A stretch of 64,000 bases of DNA from JAHRVQ01 sp046290215 (GCA_046290215.1 JBKAGC010000001.1:1-64000); one strand, 5' to 3'; shown: positions 34,183 to 43,455, counted from the stretch's first letter. Program-made: numbers and translations. The notes: generated from the sequence alone by a model not told the origin.

Positions 34183-34641
34183 CCAGTGTTCTATACAATC
34201 ACCTTAACGCAACATGTTGCAAACTGCGGGGTTGTACACAAACGAATCACGGGATGGCGCTGACGATCTGCCCGGGGCACCATGTTTTCCCCCGGCCAAT
34301 TCAAGCAATGCCAGTACCAGAGCAATACAGGCGAAACCTTATCAGTTGCCGATCCTTGGGTGAAAATCATTGAAAGCAGCGGTGGACTCACGCCGCAAGC
34401 TGGACGTCACAGACAAGCCGTTTGGTGACAGGGCAAGCTGAACAAGGCGTGGCTTTAAAACTGGCTGCTTCCAGCACGAGTTCCAGGCTGGCGCCTCAGC
34501 ACCACATTTGCCGACAAACCAGATTGTTCATGCAGACTGGGTACTCTCCAGGCGTGGAGCGGCACCCTTTACTCTGCCTGGTGGGCGTGTATCGAGGTTA
34601 TTGATATCGCGCGACCAGGCTCCACCTGCTCACGGCCCTGA
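34183..34641. other. Corrupted convergent tails of DUF2855 and flgL genes
   Basis: There is no intact gene in this 459-base gap. On the plus strand it holds out-of-frame DUF2855 C-terminal pieces up to about 34385. On the minus strand, between about 34641 and 34400, FlgL C-terminal pieces appear in different frames (INNLDTR, RLESTQS, SGLSANVVL, LELVLEAASFKAT). Both genes losing frame repeatedly in one short stretch suggests local sequence error, as at 28.2-28.4 kb. Confidence 0.65.
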
Positions 34642-35580
34642 TCACTCACGAAAGCCCTCGACCATTCGGCCCAGGGTGGTAAGCACACTTTGCTGGGATG
34701 ACGACTCGATGATAAAGCTATCGCCGGGGTCTGGCGTGCCAGTAATCCGCACGCCAATGCCTTCAAAGCGGATCTGATTACCAGACACAAAGCGTTCATT
34801 TTGCAAACCTTGAATAACCCGGTCATCCGAGGCGCGCCGTACCGTGTAATTTAGGCCGGGCGGTTCAATCGCGTCCAGTGGCTCAAATTCAATGTAAGCA
34901 TCCTCCGGAAAAAACGCATCGAATTCTGCCTGATCCAAAACCTGCCCCACTGTAATATCAGCAGGTGGGACAGCTGTATTCCGCGGATTGTTCATGGTGA
35001 CAAAACTCTGGGCATCAGAAGGGATTTCTTCAAACAAAGCCTTACCACTGTCCCTTGAGGTAACAAAGGTTGTCGCGCCTATCTGTACCAGTCGCTCGCC
35101 TTCATCTCCTTGAAACTTATAACCGCCACCACCACTGTCCACAAAAGGTTGGGTTGAGCCCTTGTAACCGGCAAAAATAAACTCACCATTGGAATCGCGA
35201 CTGTTGAGTAGACCGAGCATTTCTTCAAGGCGAATATTCACTTCCTCCGCGAGAAAACCGCGGTCTTCCTGACTTAAAGAACCCGCACCGAGCTGGACAG
35301 CGATTTCCCTGACGCGCTGCAAGACATCACCAATTCCCGATAGCACCGAGTCCTCAAGGGACAATCGATTGGTCACCGAGGTAATATTACGTTGGTACTG
35401 TTCGCGGGCAGCAATTTCCTGATTAAGCTGCAAAATCCGTGTGGCCGCCACAGGATCGTCCGAGGGTTTCAAAACCCGGCGACCACTGGAAATTTGCGCC
35501 TGGGTCTCATTGCCGGCATTACTTACTCGTTGGATATCAGCAATGCCGCGATTAAAGGTCTGAATCGTACTAATACGCAT
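34642..35580 (-). CDS. flgL: FlgL hook-filament junction protein (C-terminus broken)
   Basis: FlgL joins the hook-side junction to the filament. The N-terminus is canonical (MRISTIQTFNRGIADIQRVS, LKPSDDPVAATRILQLNQ) and the D1 region contains SRDSNGEFIFAGYKG. The frame stops after TTLGRMVEGFRE at 312 residues, without the C-terminal D1/D0 helices. Those helices are recognisable in other frames just downstream, so the natural protein is about 400 residues. It begins 5 bases after the flgK stop in the flgHIJKL string. Confidence 0.9.
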   Translation of the reverse strand: MRISTIQTFNRGIADIQRVSNAGNETQAQISSGRRVLKPSDDPVAATRILQLNQEIAAREQYQRNITSVTNRLSLEDSVLSGIGDVLQRVREIAVQLGAGSLSQEDRGFLAEEVNIRLEEMLGLLNSRDSNGEFIFAGYKGSTQPFVDSGGGGYKFQGDEGERLVQIGATTFVTSRDSGKALFEEIPSDAQSFVTMNNPRNTAVPPADITVGQVLDQAEFDAFFPEDAYIEFEPLDAIEPPGLNYTVRRASDDRVIQGLQNERFVSGNQIRFEGIGVRITGTPDPGDSFIIESSSQQSVLTTLGRMVEGFRE

Positions 35581-35585
35581 ACCAA

Positions 35586-38500
35586 TTACCTAAAGGTTTG
35601 TATCAAGGTATCAAAGAGACTTCGGGCCACGGAGATCACCTGGGCCGAGGCGTTATAGGCTAGTTCGTACTTGATCAAATCTGCTGCTTCTTCATCAAGA
35701 CTCACCCCGGCAATGTTGTCGCGAAGTAACTGGGATTGTTCTAAAAGGGCTTGACTGGCCTCGGCATTGATCTGGCTCTGGGCTGTTTTAGCGCCCACCA
35801 ATTCCACCAATCGACCATAGGATTCCTGCATGTTGACAGTATTGCCCTCGAGGATACGGGCAGTTTCAATGGCAGTAAGCGCCAGACCATTACGATTATC
35901 GGAGACACCATCGGCGTTAAACTCGACGACAAACTTATCCCCGGCATCCGCAATGCCATCCATTGTGACCTGGTAGCCAAGGTAGGTGCTAAAAGCTTCC
36001 GGTTCGGATTTAAATAGGTTCCCGGTCACCTGAGTTGCACTAGAAGACAAACTGACGCCATCTTCCATCACCACGTCCAGCACACCGCCAACCGTCACCT
36101 CATTACGAACGTCCGCACCTTGAACCTGTCCAGGGACAAATCCCAGGGCCTGATTTAACGCCGGCGACACATCAACAATTTGTATCTGGGCGTCAGATCC
36201 TCGCTCTCGCGTGGTTAAACTAATCTGTCCTTGCAGATTCATACTGACGCGAATGTCACCGCCGGTAATGTTGGAAGAATCAATTTTGTTTTGAATCTCG
36301 CGGATCACATCAGACGACAATACCCGATTACCACTGAGGACGATCTCTTCAGCATTACCACCATTGACACTAATGCTGAAACGGTACGGTCCACCGTCAT
36401 TAAAGTTAAACCCAGTGGAGATATCCGCAGTACCCGTGACTTCCGCCGGAATACTACCGCCTGCGCCGTTGATATTGAGTTCACCGCCGAATTGATCCGT
36501 CATCAGAAAGCCGTCACCCGCATCGCCCCGCACCGAGACGGTAATGTCTTCGCCGCTAGCGTTACTTAACGTCAGAGTTTCGCCATTACTGCGCGCGATG
36601 ATGCCAGCCTCGGCAAAATCACTATTGGCCGTGATTAGATCGGCGAGATAATTTGGTGACAGCAATTCCGGCTCATTCGGGTCCGTGGGCTGATTGACCT
36701 GTATGCCATTAATGCTGATGACCATGGCCAGGGCATCGTCACTGCCGTTAACAAAGTTCGACAATTCAATTTCTGTGGCGGCTTTGGCGGTCACGCCGGT
36801 CAAGCCATTGAGGCTCTGGGCGATCGAAGCTGCCGATTCCCCCTCAGTCACTTCCACGGCTGGTTGCACACTGACAATGCCAGTGACCGGGTCAACCGTG
36901 GTAATGGTCAGGGTTTCGTTCGCGTAACCATTGGTACTGGTTTCAATAGGTGCCAGGGATACTGAATTGGGTAATCTGCCAGCCAACTCACCGTCACTTC
37001 TGACCGCGGTCTGGCCAATGGAATCTGGCAACATCTGGTTTTGAATACCTGGGGTAAAGCGCAAATTTCTTAAGGGCGGCACCAGATCCACGGGCTTGGC
37101 TGGATTGGTGTTGTCTAACACATCGTAGGTTTCCGGTGAGGTAAACACGATCACCAGCGGCGGTGCTAGCTCGCCAGGTGTAGAAAAAGCCGGCGTGGTC
37201 ACGTCTACTGCCTGGGTAGAGAGTATTTTCGCCGAGCCATTATTGCCAAGGCTCGCTTGCGCGCTAATGGCTGATGCCACGGCCAGGCGTTCTGGACGTT
37301 CGATCTCTACCGCAATGTCACGACCACCATAACGAGTGGGCGCTACCAGGAACCGATCACCTTCCTGGATCGACCCGGTTTCCACATTGATGGTAAAACC
37401 TTCTGCTTCGATACTATCTGGCAGCGCTCCGGACAGCAGGCCTTTTTGGATCACCTCGCCATCTTCAGAGCGGGTTAAAACATAACGTTGTCCCCCAGGA
37501 CCGGGAAAGGACAGCACGTAATCTGATTCGGTCAGTTGATTGGTGTCATCAATGGTGACACTGAGGCGAGTTTCGATCCCAGAGGTATTGTCTTTGTCGG
37601 GCAACACTCGTCCGCGCTGATTAGCTTCGGAATTGATATCACCAAAGAACAAACCACCAAACAAACCGTCCAGATCCAAACCCAAAGCGTGTTGTTCATT
37701 AATTTTGTCAGCAATAGTGAGCGCCAGCCGACCAACACTGTTGATGGTTTCATCGAGGATCTGATCTCGAAAATCTAAGATGCCACCTAGCCGACCACCA
37801 CTAATCAGTGACGTAACGGTTTGTTGCACATCACCGCTGGTGAACGCGAGGTCATTGCGGAACGGGTCTGTCTCACCCGGCACAGCTTTGAGCTGGCTAG
37901 CGCGATCACCCACCACTAATCCCTGACCGCTACCAATAAACACATCCACGGCATTGCGCTCTTTACCCACCACATTCACAGAGACCAGCTCCGATAATTG
38001 CCGCAGTAACTCGTCGCGGCGATCAAGCAAATCATTGGGTTCTGAACCCTGGCCGCGACCAGATGCTGCGACAATGCTCTTGTTGAGATCGGCAATACCG
38101 CGCGCCAGACTGGTAATCTCCGCTGCCGTGGTATCTAACTGCTGATTTAAGGTGCTATTGTGCTGCTCGAGCCTGGATTGGATGGTGCTAAATCGCTGTA
38201 CCAGGCCTTCTGCCTCACTTATGACCAACTGCCGGATCGGCACTGATGTGGGATCATCGGCAGCGGCATTTAAGGAACCAAAAAAACTTTGTATTCCTGG
38301 TGCAAGACCAGTGGTGGCATCCGCCAGGAGGGAATCAATCTGGTCCACGTTGTCTGTGAAGGTTTGCAACTCATGATAGACGCTGCTGTCCAGGCGTAAT
38401 TGACCTACCGCAAACTCATCTACAACGCGGCGGATACTTTGCACCTCAACGCCAGTACCCGCAAAACCAGCACCTGAAAACTGCGGCGTGGTCGTACCTT

Positions 38501-38627
38501 GCACCACACTCTGGCGACTATAACCAGGCGAGTCGGCATTGGAGATATTGTGACCGACGGTGCGCAGCGCCGCTTGATTGGCCAGCAGGCCACTAACACC
38601 AATATTTAACAACGATGGAGAACCCAT
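35586..38627 (-). CDS. flgK: FlgK hook-filament junction protein, enlarged
   Basis: FlgK sits between hook and FlgL. The conserved ends are present: LLNIGVSGLLANQAALRTVG and HNISNADSPGYSRQ at the N-terminus, and VSLDEEAADLIKYELAYNAS with LFDTLIQTFR at the C-terminus. At 1,013 residues it is much longer than the usual 550-650. The extra material (about residues 330-880) is beta-rich, with units such as FSISVNGGNAEEIVLSGNRV followed by IREIQNKIDSS, resembling modules of the flagellin and FliD here. The ATG overlaps the flgJ stop by one base. Confidence 0.95.
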   Translation of the reverse strand: MGSPSLLNIGVSGLLANQAALRTVGHNISNADSPGYSRQSVVQGTTTPQFSGAGFAGTGVEVQSIRRVVDEFAVGQLRLDSSVYHELQTFTDNVDQIDSLLADATTGLAPGIQSFFGSLNAAADDPTSVPIRQLVISEAEGLVQRFSTIQSRLEQHNSTLNQQLDTTAAEITSLARGIADLNKSIVAASGRGQGSEPNDLLDRRDELLRQLSELVSVNVVGKERNAVDVFIGSGQGLVVGDRASQLKAVPGETDPFRNDLAFTSGDVQQTVTSLISGGRLGGILDFRDQILDETINSVGRLALTIADKINEQHALGLDLDGLFGGLFFGDINSEANQRGRVLPDKDNTSGIETRLSVTIDDTNQLTESDYVLSFPGPGGQRYVLTRSEDGEVIQKGLLSGALPDSIEAEGFTINVETGSIQEGDRFLVAPTRYGGRDIAVEIERPERLAVASAISAQASLGNNGSAKILSTQAVDVTTPAFSTPGELAPPLVIVFTSPETYDVLDNTNPAKPVDLVPPLRNLRFTPGIQNQMLPDSIGQTAVRSDGELAGRLPNSVSLAPIETSTNGYANETLTITTVDPVTGIVSVQPAVEVTEGESAASIAQSLNGLTGVTAKAATEIELSNFVNGSDDALAMVISINGIQVNQPTDPNEPELLSPNYLADLITANSDFAEAGIIARSNGETLTLSNASGEDITVSVRGDAGDGFLMTDQFGGELNINGAGGSIPAEVTGTADISTGFNFNDGGPYRFSISVNGGNAEEIVLSGNRVLSSDVIREIQNKIDSSNITGGDIRVSMNLQGQISLTTRERGSDAQIQIVDVSPALNQALGFVPGQVQGADVRNEVTVGGVLDVVMEDGVSLSSSATQVTGNLFKSEPEAFSTYLGYQVTMDGIADAGDKFVVEFNADGVSDNRNGLALTAIETARILEGNTVNMQESYGRLVELVGAKTAQSQINAEASQALLEQSQLLRDNIAGVSLDEEAADLIKYELAYNASAQVISVARSLFDTLIQTFR

Positions 38628-39499
38628 TACCTGCTCACCTCCGCCAATTGAAGCTGTTCAATAGAACCGTGAACCCGCGCGAGTTTCTGGGCGTATTCCG
38701 GGTCCGTGGCGTACCCTGCCTGTTGTAAGGCGGTGCCGAATTTTTCTATAGACGCCGCATGGTTTGCGCCTTGATAACGAGGCTCTTGTAATAAGCGGCC
38801 ATAGTCTTGCAGCGCATGCTCGTAGCTGTCATACATTTTAAAAGCGCTTTTCACCGGCTTAGCTATGCCGCCCTGCACTTCCATGGAGTCGATCACGAGG
38901 GAACGACCTGACCAGGCCTGCTCTGAGCGAGCCTTAATACCAAACAGGTTATGGCTGTTACTGCCATCGCCATCAAACATCACATGTTGACCCCAGCCAG
39001 TTTCCAAAGCCGCCTGGGCAACAATGTATTCCGCTGGCACGCCGAGCTTCTTGGCAATGGTTTGCGCGGCGGGTTCAATGGTGTCAACAAAGTGGTGCTG
39101 GGAAGCAAACGCCGCTCGACGTTCACCGGGAAACAACTTGTCATCACTGGCGGTCATCTTAAGATCATAACCGCGATCCGTGTTGGTATTGGAAAGCTGC
39201 TTCACCAGCAAATCAGCAATACCCAAACTGCCGTGCTTACTCATGCTGACACTGAGTTTTTCATCCAGCATGTCTTCGTACATTTTGCTCTCGAACGAGT
39301 TGAGGTAGTTACCTTCGCTTAAGACCCGGTTGGCCGAGCGCATGCTCTTTAGCATCATGTTCATAAACAGTGACTCGAACTCTTCAGCCACCGCCTGGAT
39401 TGCTTCTGGGGAATTAGTATTGGCACTGCTCATTGTCATGCCGCCTTGGCGGGCAAGGTCATGACTGAGTTGTACCTGACTTTGAATCGCGTAACTCAT
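38627..39499 (-). CDS. flgJ: FlgJ rod assembly protein/peptidoglycan hydrolase
   Basis: FlgJ digests peptidoglycan to let the rod through and scaffolds rod assembly. The 290 residues comprise the N-terminal rod-binding domain (EEFESLFMNMMLKSMRSAN) and a C-terminal glucosaminidase-type domain with the catalytic Glu in AALETGWGQH. The two-domain form is typical of gammaproteobacteria. Its start overlaps the flgI stop by one base. Confidence 0.95.
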   Translation of the reverse strand: MSYAIQSQVQLSHDLARQGGMTMSSANTNSPEAIQAVAEEFESLFMNMMLKSMRSANRVLSEGNYLNSFESKMYEDMLDEKLSVSMSKHGSLGIADLLVKQLSNTNTDRGYDLKMTASDDKLFPGERRAAFASQHHFVDTIEPAAQTIAKKLGVPAEYIVAQAALETGWGQHVMFDGDGSNSHNLFGIKARSEQAWSGRSLVIDSMEVQGGIAKPVKSAFKMYDSYEHALQDYGRLLQEPRYQGANHAASIEKFGTALQQAGYATDPEYAQKLARVHGSIEQLQLAEVSR

Positions 39500-40596
39500 T
39501 AGATAACGACCAGCTCAGCTTTCAGTGCACCGGCTTGTTTTAAACCTTCCAGAATCGCCATAAGGTCACCGGGCGCTGCGCCTACCTGATTCACAGCGCC
39601 GACGATTTCATCCAACGACACGCCAGGGCTGAAATTAAACATGCGGTTACTTTCTTCAACGATGTCCACTTCCGATTGCGGCACCACGACGGTTTCACCC
39701 TCACCCAGAGCATTAGGTTGGCTAACACCAGTGGCCTCTGAAATCGTGACCGTTAAACTACCGTGCGTGACCGCTGCTGGCGTGACCTCAACGTGTTGAC
39801 CAATAATGATGGTGCCAGTGCGTGAGTTAATGATGACCTTGGCTGGCGCTTCACCCGCTTCAATTTCCAGATTCTCTAATACAGAAAGATAAGACACACG
39901 CTCGTTTGCACTGAGCGGCGCACTGACCCGAACCGCGCCGCCATCAATGGCGTAAGCTACATCTGGACCAAGCAGTTCATTAATCAGATCAGAAATACGT
40001 TTTGCCGTGGTGAAGTCTGGCTGGTGCAAATTAAAAGTTAAGTCTCCTTGCATAAAGCCAGAAGGCGGCTCGCGCTCCACAGTTGCGCCGTTAGGAATGC
40101 GACCAACGCTTGGCACATTTACGGTAATGGAAGAACCATCTGCACCTTCAGCACCAAAACCGCCTACCACCAGATTGCCCTGGGCAATGGCGTACACCTT
40201 GCCGTCGATACCCTTTAGGGGCGTGATCAAAAGCGAACCACCACGCAAGCTTTTGGCATTACCAATGGATGACACCGTGATGTCGATGGTTTGCCCGGTT
40301 TTACTAAAGGGCGGAAGATCAGCATGGATCGCGACCGCGGCAACGTTCTTGAGCTGCGGTGTAATACCTGGGGGCGGCGTGATACCAAAACGCTTCATCA
40401 TGTTATTGAAGGTTTGGATCGTAAATGGCGTCTGGGTAGTCTGGTCGCCGCTGCCGTCAAGACCCACAACAAGACCATAACCCACCAGTTGATTGCTGCG
40501 CACACCAGCAATACTGGCCAGATCTTTAAGCCGCTGCGCCTCGGCATAAGGTGCCACGAGCAGCCATGCCAACATGATGACGAAGACTTTATTCAT
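39499..40596 (-). CDS. flgI: FlgI flagellar P-ring protein
   Basis: FlgI forms the periplasmic P ring. The frame is open to 40650. I place the start at 40596, which yields a standard Sec signal peptide (MNKVFVIMLAWLLVAPYAEA) and 365 residues, the family length. An ATG at 40623 is the alternative. The mature N-terminus shows LKDLASIAGVRSNQLVGYGL, and GLDGSGDQTTQTPFTIQTF is nearly invariant in FlgI. It is part of the flgHIJKL string. Confidence 0.94.
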   Translation of the reverse strand: MNKVFVIMLAWLLVAPYAEAQRLKDLASIAGVRSNQLVGYGLVVGLDGSGDQTTQTPFTIQTFNNMMKRFGITPPPGITPQLKNVAAVAIHADLPPFSKTGQTIDITVSSIGNAKSLRGGSLLITPLKGIDGKVYAIAQGNLVVGGFGAEGADGSSITVNVPSVGRIPNGATVEREPPSGFMQGDLTFNLHQPDFTTAKRISDLINELLGPDVAYAIDGGAVRVSAPLSANERVSYLSVLENLEIEAGEAPAKVIINSRTGTIIIGQHVEVTPAAVTHGSLTVTISEATGVSQPNALGEGETVVVPQSEVDIVEESNRMFNFSPGVSLDEIVGAVNQVGAAPGDLMAILEGLKQAGALKAELVVI

Positions 40597-40639
40597 AATT
40601 TCTTTTGCATTGATAGCGCGCATTCCGTTGCACCTGTGC

Positions 40640-41320
40640 CTAGTAACCAAGAAGGGGGCTGATAAAGAATCGCGACAGCCAGCCCATACGATTGCTGTCG
40701 TTCAACGTGCCCTTGCCGCCATAACTAATGCGGGCATTGGCGATGCGCGTGGATTGCACCGTATTGTTGGAACTCACATCCACCGGCCGAACCATACCGC
40801 TAATGCGGATAAACTCATCACCCTGATTCAAACGCATCCACTTTTCACCCCGCACCACAAAGCTACCGTTAGGTAGAACCTCAGTTATGGTTACCGCAAT
40901 GCTGCCGCTTAAGCTATTGCTTTGATCGCTATTGCCAGTACCACTAAATTCCGTTTCGTTATTCACGCCGGTCAACACCAGGTTATTGGCGGGCGGCACG
41001 CTTAAACGCTTACCAAAGATGGTGGGCTCGCCCATATCTGTGGAACTATCTTTGCTCACCGAGGTTGAGGCCGACTTCGATGAACTGGTCTGCTCGTTTA
41101 ACTGCACGGTAATGATGTCACCCACACGCCGCGCCACCGCATCGTCATACAAGGATGTGTAGCCGCTGGTGGCAAACAAACTGCCACTAGTTTGCGGTGC
41201 CGGGGACGCCGCCACCGGGTATTTTGGCGCGAAGAATGGATCATTTTGCATAGGCTGCTGCACGGTCTCGCAGCCGGCAGCGCCGAAACACGCGATGATG
41301 AGCAAAATACAACGATTCAT
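40640..41320 (-). CDS. flgH: FlgH flagellar L-ring lipoprotein
   Basis: FlgH forms the outer-membrane L ring. The 226-residue precursor has a lipoprotein signal with Cys in FGAAGC near residue 18. It carries the conserved DDAVARRVGDIITVQLNEQT segment and the family C-terminal motif (IRISGMVRPVDVSSNNTVQS). flgG does not precede it, so flgH heads this operon. A good sigma-54 promoter match lies about 95 bases upstream. Confidence 0.95.
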   Translation of the reverse strand: MNRCILLIIACFGAAGCETVQQPMQNDPFFAPKYPVAASPAPQTSGSLFATSGYTSLYDDAVARRVGDIITVQLNEQTSSSKSASTSVSKDSSTDMGEPTIFGKRLSVPPANNLVLTGVNNETEFSGTGNSDQSNSLSGSIAVTITEVLPNGSFVVRGEKWMRLNQGDEFIRISGMVRPVDVSSNNTVQSTRIANARISYGGKGTLNDSNRMGWLSRFFISPLLGY

Positions 41321-41351
41321 AAGCCTACCTCTCCAGTTGCTGCCGCCCGAA

Positions 41352-41369
41352 CCGGCAAACCCTTGCCGG
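41352..41369. promoter_or_regulatory. Hairpin CCGGCAA...TTGCCGG in the flgH leader
   Basis: A perfect 7-base inverted repeat with a 4-base loop lies between the predicted sigma-54 start point and the flgH ATG. It is also followed on the plus strand by a T-rich stretch, so it could act as a terminator for plus-strand RNA. The function is not determined. Confidence 0.4.
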
Positions 41370-41412
41370 ATTTAGAGTTTTTTCGGGCGAATTACTGTTA
41401 CACGCTTAAGAG

Positions 41413-41428
41413 AGCAGGAATTGGGCCA
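41413..41428 (-). promoter_or_regulatory. sigma-54 promoter of flgHIJKL
   Basis: Minus-strand TGGCCCAATTCCTGCT matches TGGCACG-N4-TTGCW with GG and GC in register (three mismatches outside the invariant bases). It lies upstream of flgH with an expected leader of about 80 bases, in line with sigma-54 control of hook-junction genes in this group. Confidence 0.72.
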
Positions 41429-41598
41429 AGTTTTTCGGCAATCGGGAAAACTGCTTACACGATCTAGAGTCCTCTGCTGACAACAGCCAGCCGCAGCCTG
41501 GGCAAAACTCAGGCCATGTGAATCCCGGAGACCCAGGAATCACAACACACCGCTCGCGGTTGAGTGAGCACTAACTTAAAGTAAGCAGGAGTATGACT

Positions 41599-41760
41599 AT
41601 GCGTGAATTGAAAGCAAAAGAAATGGAACAGGTTAGTGGTGGTTCCCTATCGAACTGGACACTCTATATGCGAGTTGTCCCTTCATTTTCCAGAACCTAC
41701 TTTAAAGGCGACAACGGCACCACCGGCCGCTTCTTCGGTTACCAGGCCACCCTACGCTAG
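41599..41760 (+). CDS. Small peptide with double-glycine (bacteriocin-type) leader
   Basis: A 53-codon frame with AGGAG 7 bases before the ATG. The N-terminus MRELKAKEMEQVSGG is a classic double-glycine leader, as in class II microcins and other peptides cut by peptidase-C39 ABC transporters after GG. The remaining 38-residue core begins SLSNWTLYMRVVPSF, is rich in aromatic and basic residues and lacks Cys. No transporter, immunity or modification gene is nearby, so it could be an orphan bacteriocin, a signalling peptide or another exported small protein. Confidence 0.7.
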   Translation: MRELKAKEMEQVSGGSLSNWTLYMRVVPSFSRTYFKGDNGTTGRFFGYQATLR

Positions 41761-41788
41761 CCGACAGCAGGATCATTTGGCGATCATT

Positions 41789-41812
41789 GGGGACAGGACC
41801 AGGTGCCAGGTC
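41789..41812 (+). repeat. Dispersed repeat copy 2
   Basis: The core GGGGACAGGACCAGGTGCCA continues GGTC and is preceded by CGATCATT as in copy 3. It differs from the family core at two positions and lies between the double-glycine peptide and the zinc-ribbon gene. Confidence 0.8.
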
Positions 41813-41899
41813 GGATTTGGTTTCTGTCACCAATTATAGCTGGCATATATAGCGTGAAAAAAGGAAGCTTCATAGCTTAGATCTTGTTGTGGGAGAGTC

Positions 41900-42181
41900 A
41901 TGTTCTCAAGAAAATGCCCTTCTTGTTCGCAAGCGATACCGTTTAAACACATCGCGCAATATTTAGAGCAAGAAGCACTACAGTGCCCGTATTGCTTGCA
42001 ACACCTGAAGATCAAAACACTCGATTCGATCGTTAATAGTTTGTTGATTGGGGCACTCGCAGGCATTATCGGCGCCGCACTGGAATTACCCCTGGGCTGG
42101 ATCGTAACAATCGGGGCCATTTCAGCAGTCTTCTTTCAGAAATATCTTGATGTGTTCTTTTCGCTTACGCTGGATGAGTGA
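41900..42181 (+). CDS. Zinc-ribbon two-helix membrane protein
   Basis: A 93-residue protein with two CxxC knuckles (CPSC at residues 6-9, CPYC at 29-32) spaced 19 residues apart, followed by two hydrophobic segments (LLIGALAGIIGAALELPLGW and IVTIGAISAVFF). The spacing fits the uncharacterised CXXC-20-CXXC family. It probably binds one zinc on the cytoplasmic side of the membrane. No functional partner is evident. Confidence 0.72.
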   Translation: MFSRKCPSCSQAIPFKHIAQYLEQEALQCPYCLQHLKIKTLDSIVNSLLIGALAGIIGAALELPLGWIVTIGAISAVFFQKYLDVFFSLTLDE

Positions 42182-42293
42182 TGGTTTGGGAGCAGAGTAA
42201 AAGATCAAATCAGTTTGTCAGTTCTTGTCAGCAGACTCTGCTGCCCAGTACTCTTCATTACATGTAAACACTCAGCCGATAAAGATACTCACC

Positions 42294-43439
42294 ATGCCTC
42301 ATCACGCAAACTGGAGCTACCCTACCACCATAAAGTTTGGTGCGGGCCGTATCCAAGAACTGGCCGAATCCTGCGATGCCCTCGGTATCAAAAGACCGCT
42401 ATTTGTCACCGATAAAGGTGTGGCAGCGTTGCCGATTACGGAGACCGCGTTGGGTGTGCTGCAAGCCGCAAACATTGAAACCGGTTTCTTCGGCGAGGTC
42501 ATGCCAAACCCCGATGATGTCACGCTCGAGGTAGGCTTAAAGCAGTATCGCGACAACGGCCATGATGGCGTGATTGCTTTTGGCGGCGGTTCGGCATTGG
42601 ACCTTGGCAAGATCATCGCATTTATGGCCGGGCAGACAAGACCAGTCTGGGATTTTGAAGACATTGGCGACTACTGGCAGCGCGCCGACATTAATGGCAT
42701 CGCACCCATCATTGCCGTGCCCACCACCGCCGGTACCGGCTCAGAAGTTGGCCGTGCTGGACTGCTCACAAATACCGCGGAGCATGTGAAGAAGATCATA
42801 TTCCATCCCAGGATGTTACCCGGCATTGTGATTTGCGACCCGGAGTTAACCATTGGAATGCCTCCAATTATTACTGCGGGCACAGGACTTGATGCTTTCG
42901 TGCATAGCTTTGAAGCATATTGCTCACCTAACTATCATCCCATGTCGCAAGGCATCGCTGTAGAAGGTATGCGCCTGGTTAAAGACAACTTGCTCCGGGC
43001 TTATCAGGATGGTGCCGATGTGGAAGCCCGCGCCCATATGATGTCGGCAGCCGCCATGGGCGCCACCGCGTTTCAAAAAGGTCTTGGTGCGGTTCACGCC
43101 CTCTCCCATCCACTTGGCGCGGTTTACAACACACCCCACGGCATGACCAACGCCATTGCCTTGCCCACAGTGATTCAGTTCAATCGGCCTGTGATTGAGG
43201 AGCGTGTGGAACGGCTGGCGGCCTACCTCCAGATTAAGGGCGGCTTTAATGGTTTCTATGACTGGGTGGTCGAGTTCTCTGAGGCGATGGCCGTGCCAAA
43301 ATCCATGCAAGCATTAGGCGTTGATGACTCAAAGCTTGAACTTCTCGCAAGGATGGCCGTTGCAGACCCCAGTGCCGGAGGAAACCCCCAGCCATTGACC
43401 GAGAAAATCACCCGAAGCCTTTACGAAAAACTAATCTGA
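42294..43439 (+). CDS. Iron-containing alcohol dehydrogenase
   Basis: An NAD(P)-dependent dehydrogenase of the group III (Fe-ADH) type. The frame opens at 42225, but I start at the ATG at 42294 (MPHHANWSYPTTIKFGAG), where similarity begins, giving 381 residues. Motifs are the nucleotide loop GGGSALDLGK near residue 96, PTTAGTGSEVG near 143, and metal-site His residues in FVHSFEAY, HALSHPLG and NTPHG. The substrate cannot be told. It stands alone between repeat copies. Confidence 0.93.
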   Translation: MPHHANWSYPTTIKFGAGRIQELAESCDALGIKRPLFVTDKGVAALPITETALGVLQAANIETGFFGEVMPNPDDVTLEVGLKQYRDNGHDGVIAFGGGSALDLGKIIAFMAGQTRPVWDFEDIGDYWQRADINGIAPIIAVPTTAGTGSEVGRAGLLTNTAEHVKKIIFHPRMLPGIVICDPELTIGMPPIITAGTGLDAFVHSFEAYCSPNYHPMSQGIAVEGMRLVKDNLLRAYQDGADVEARAHMMSAAAMGATAFQKGLGAVHALSHPLGAVYNTPHGMTNAIALPTVIQFNRPVIEERVERLAAYLQIKGGFNGFYDWVVEFSEAMAVPKSMQALGVDDSKLELLARMAVADPSAGGNPQPLTEKITRSLYEKLI

Positions 43440-43455
43440 TCATTGCGTGATCATT

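Noticed and set aside
34508..34826. Open frames in the flgL/DUF2855 gap
   Set aside because: They are off-frame products of the corrupted flgL tail, not independent genes.
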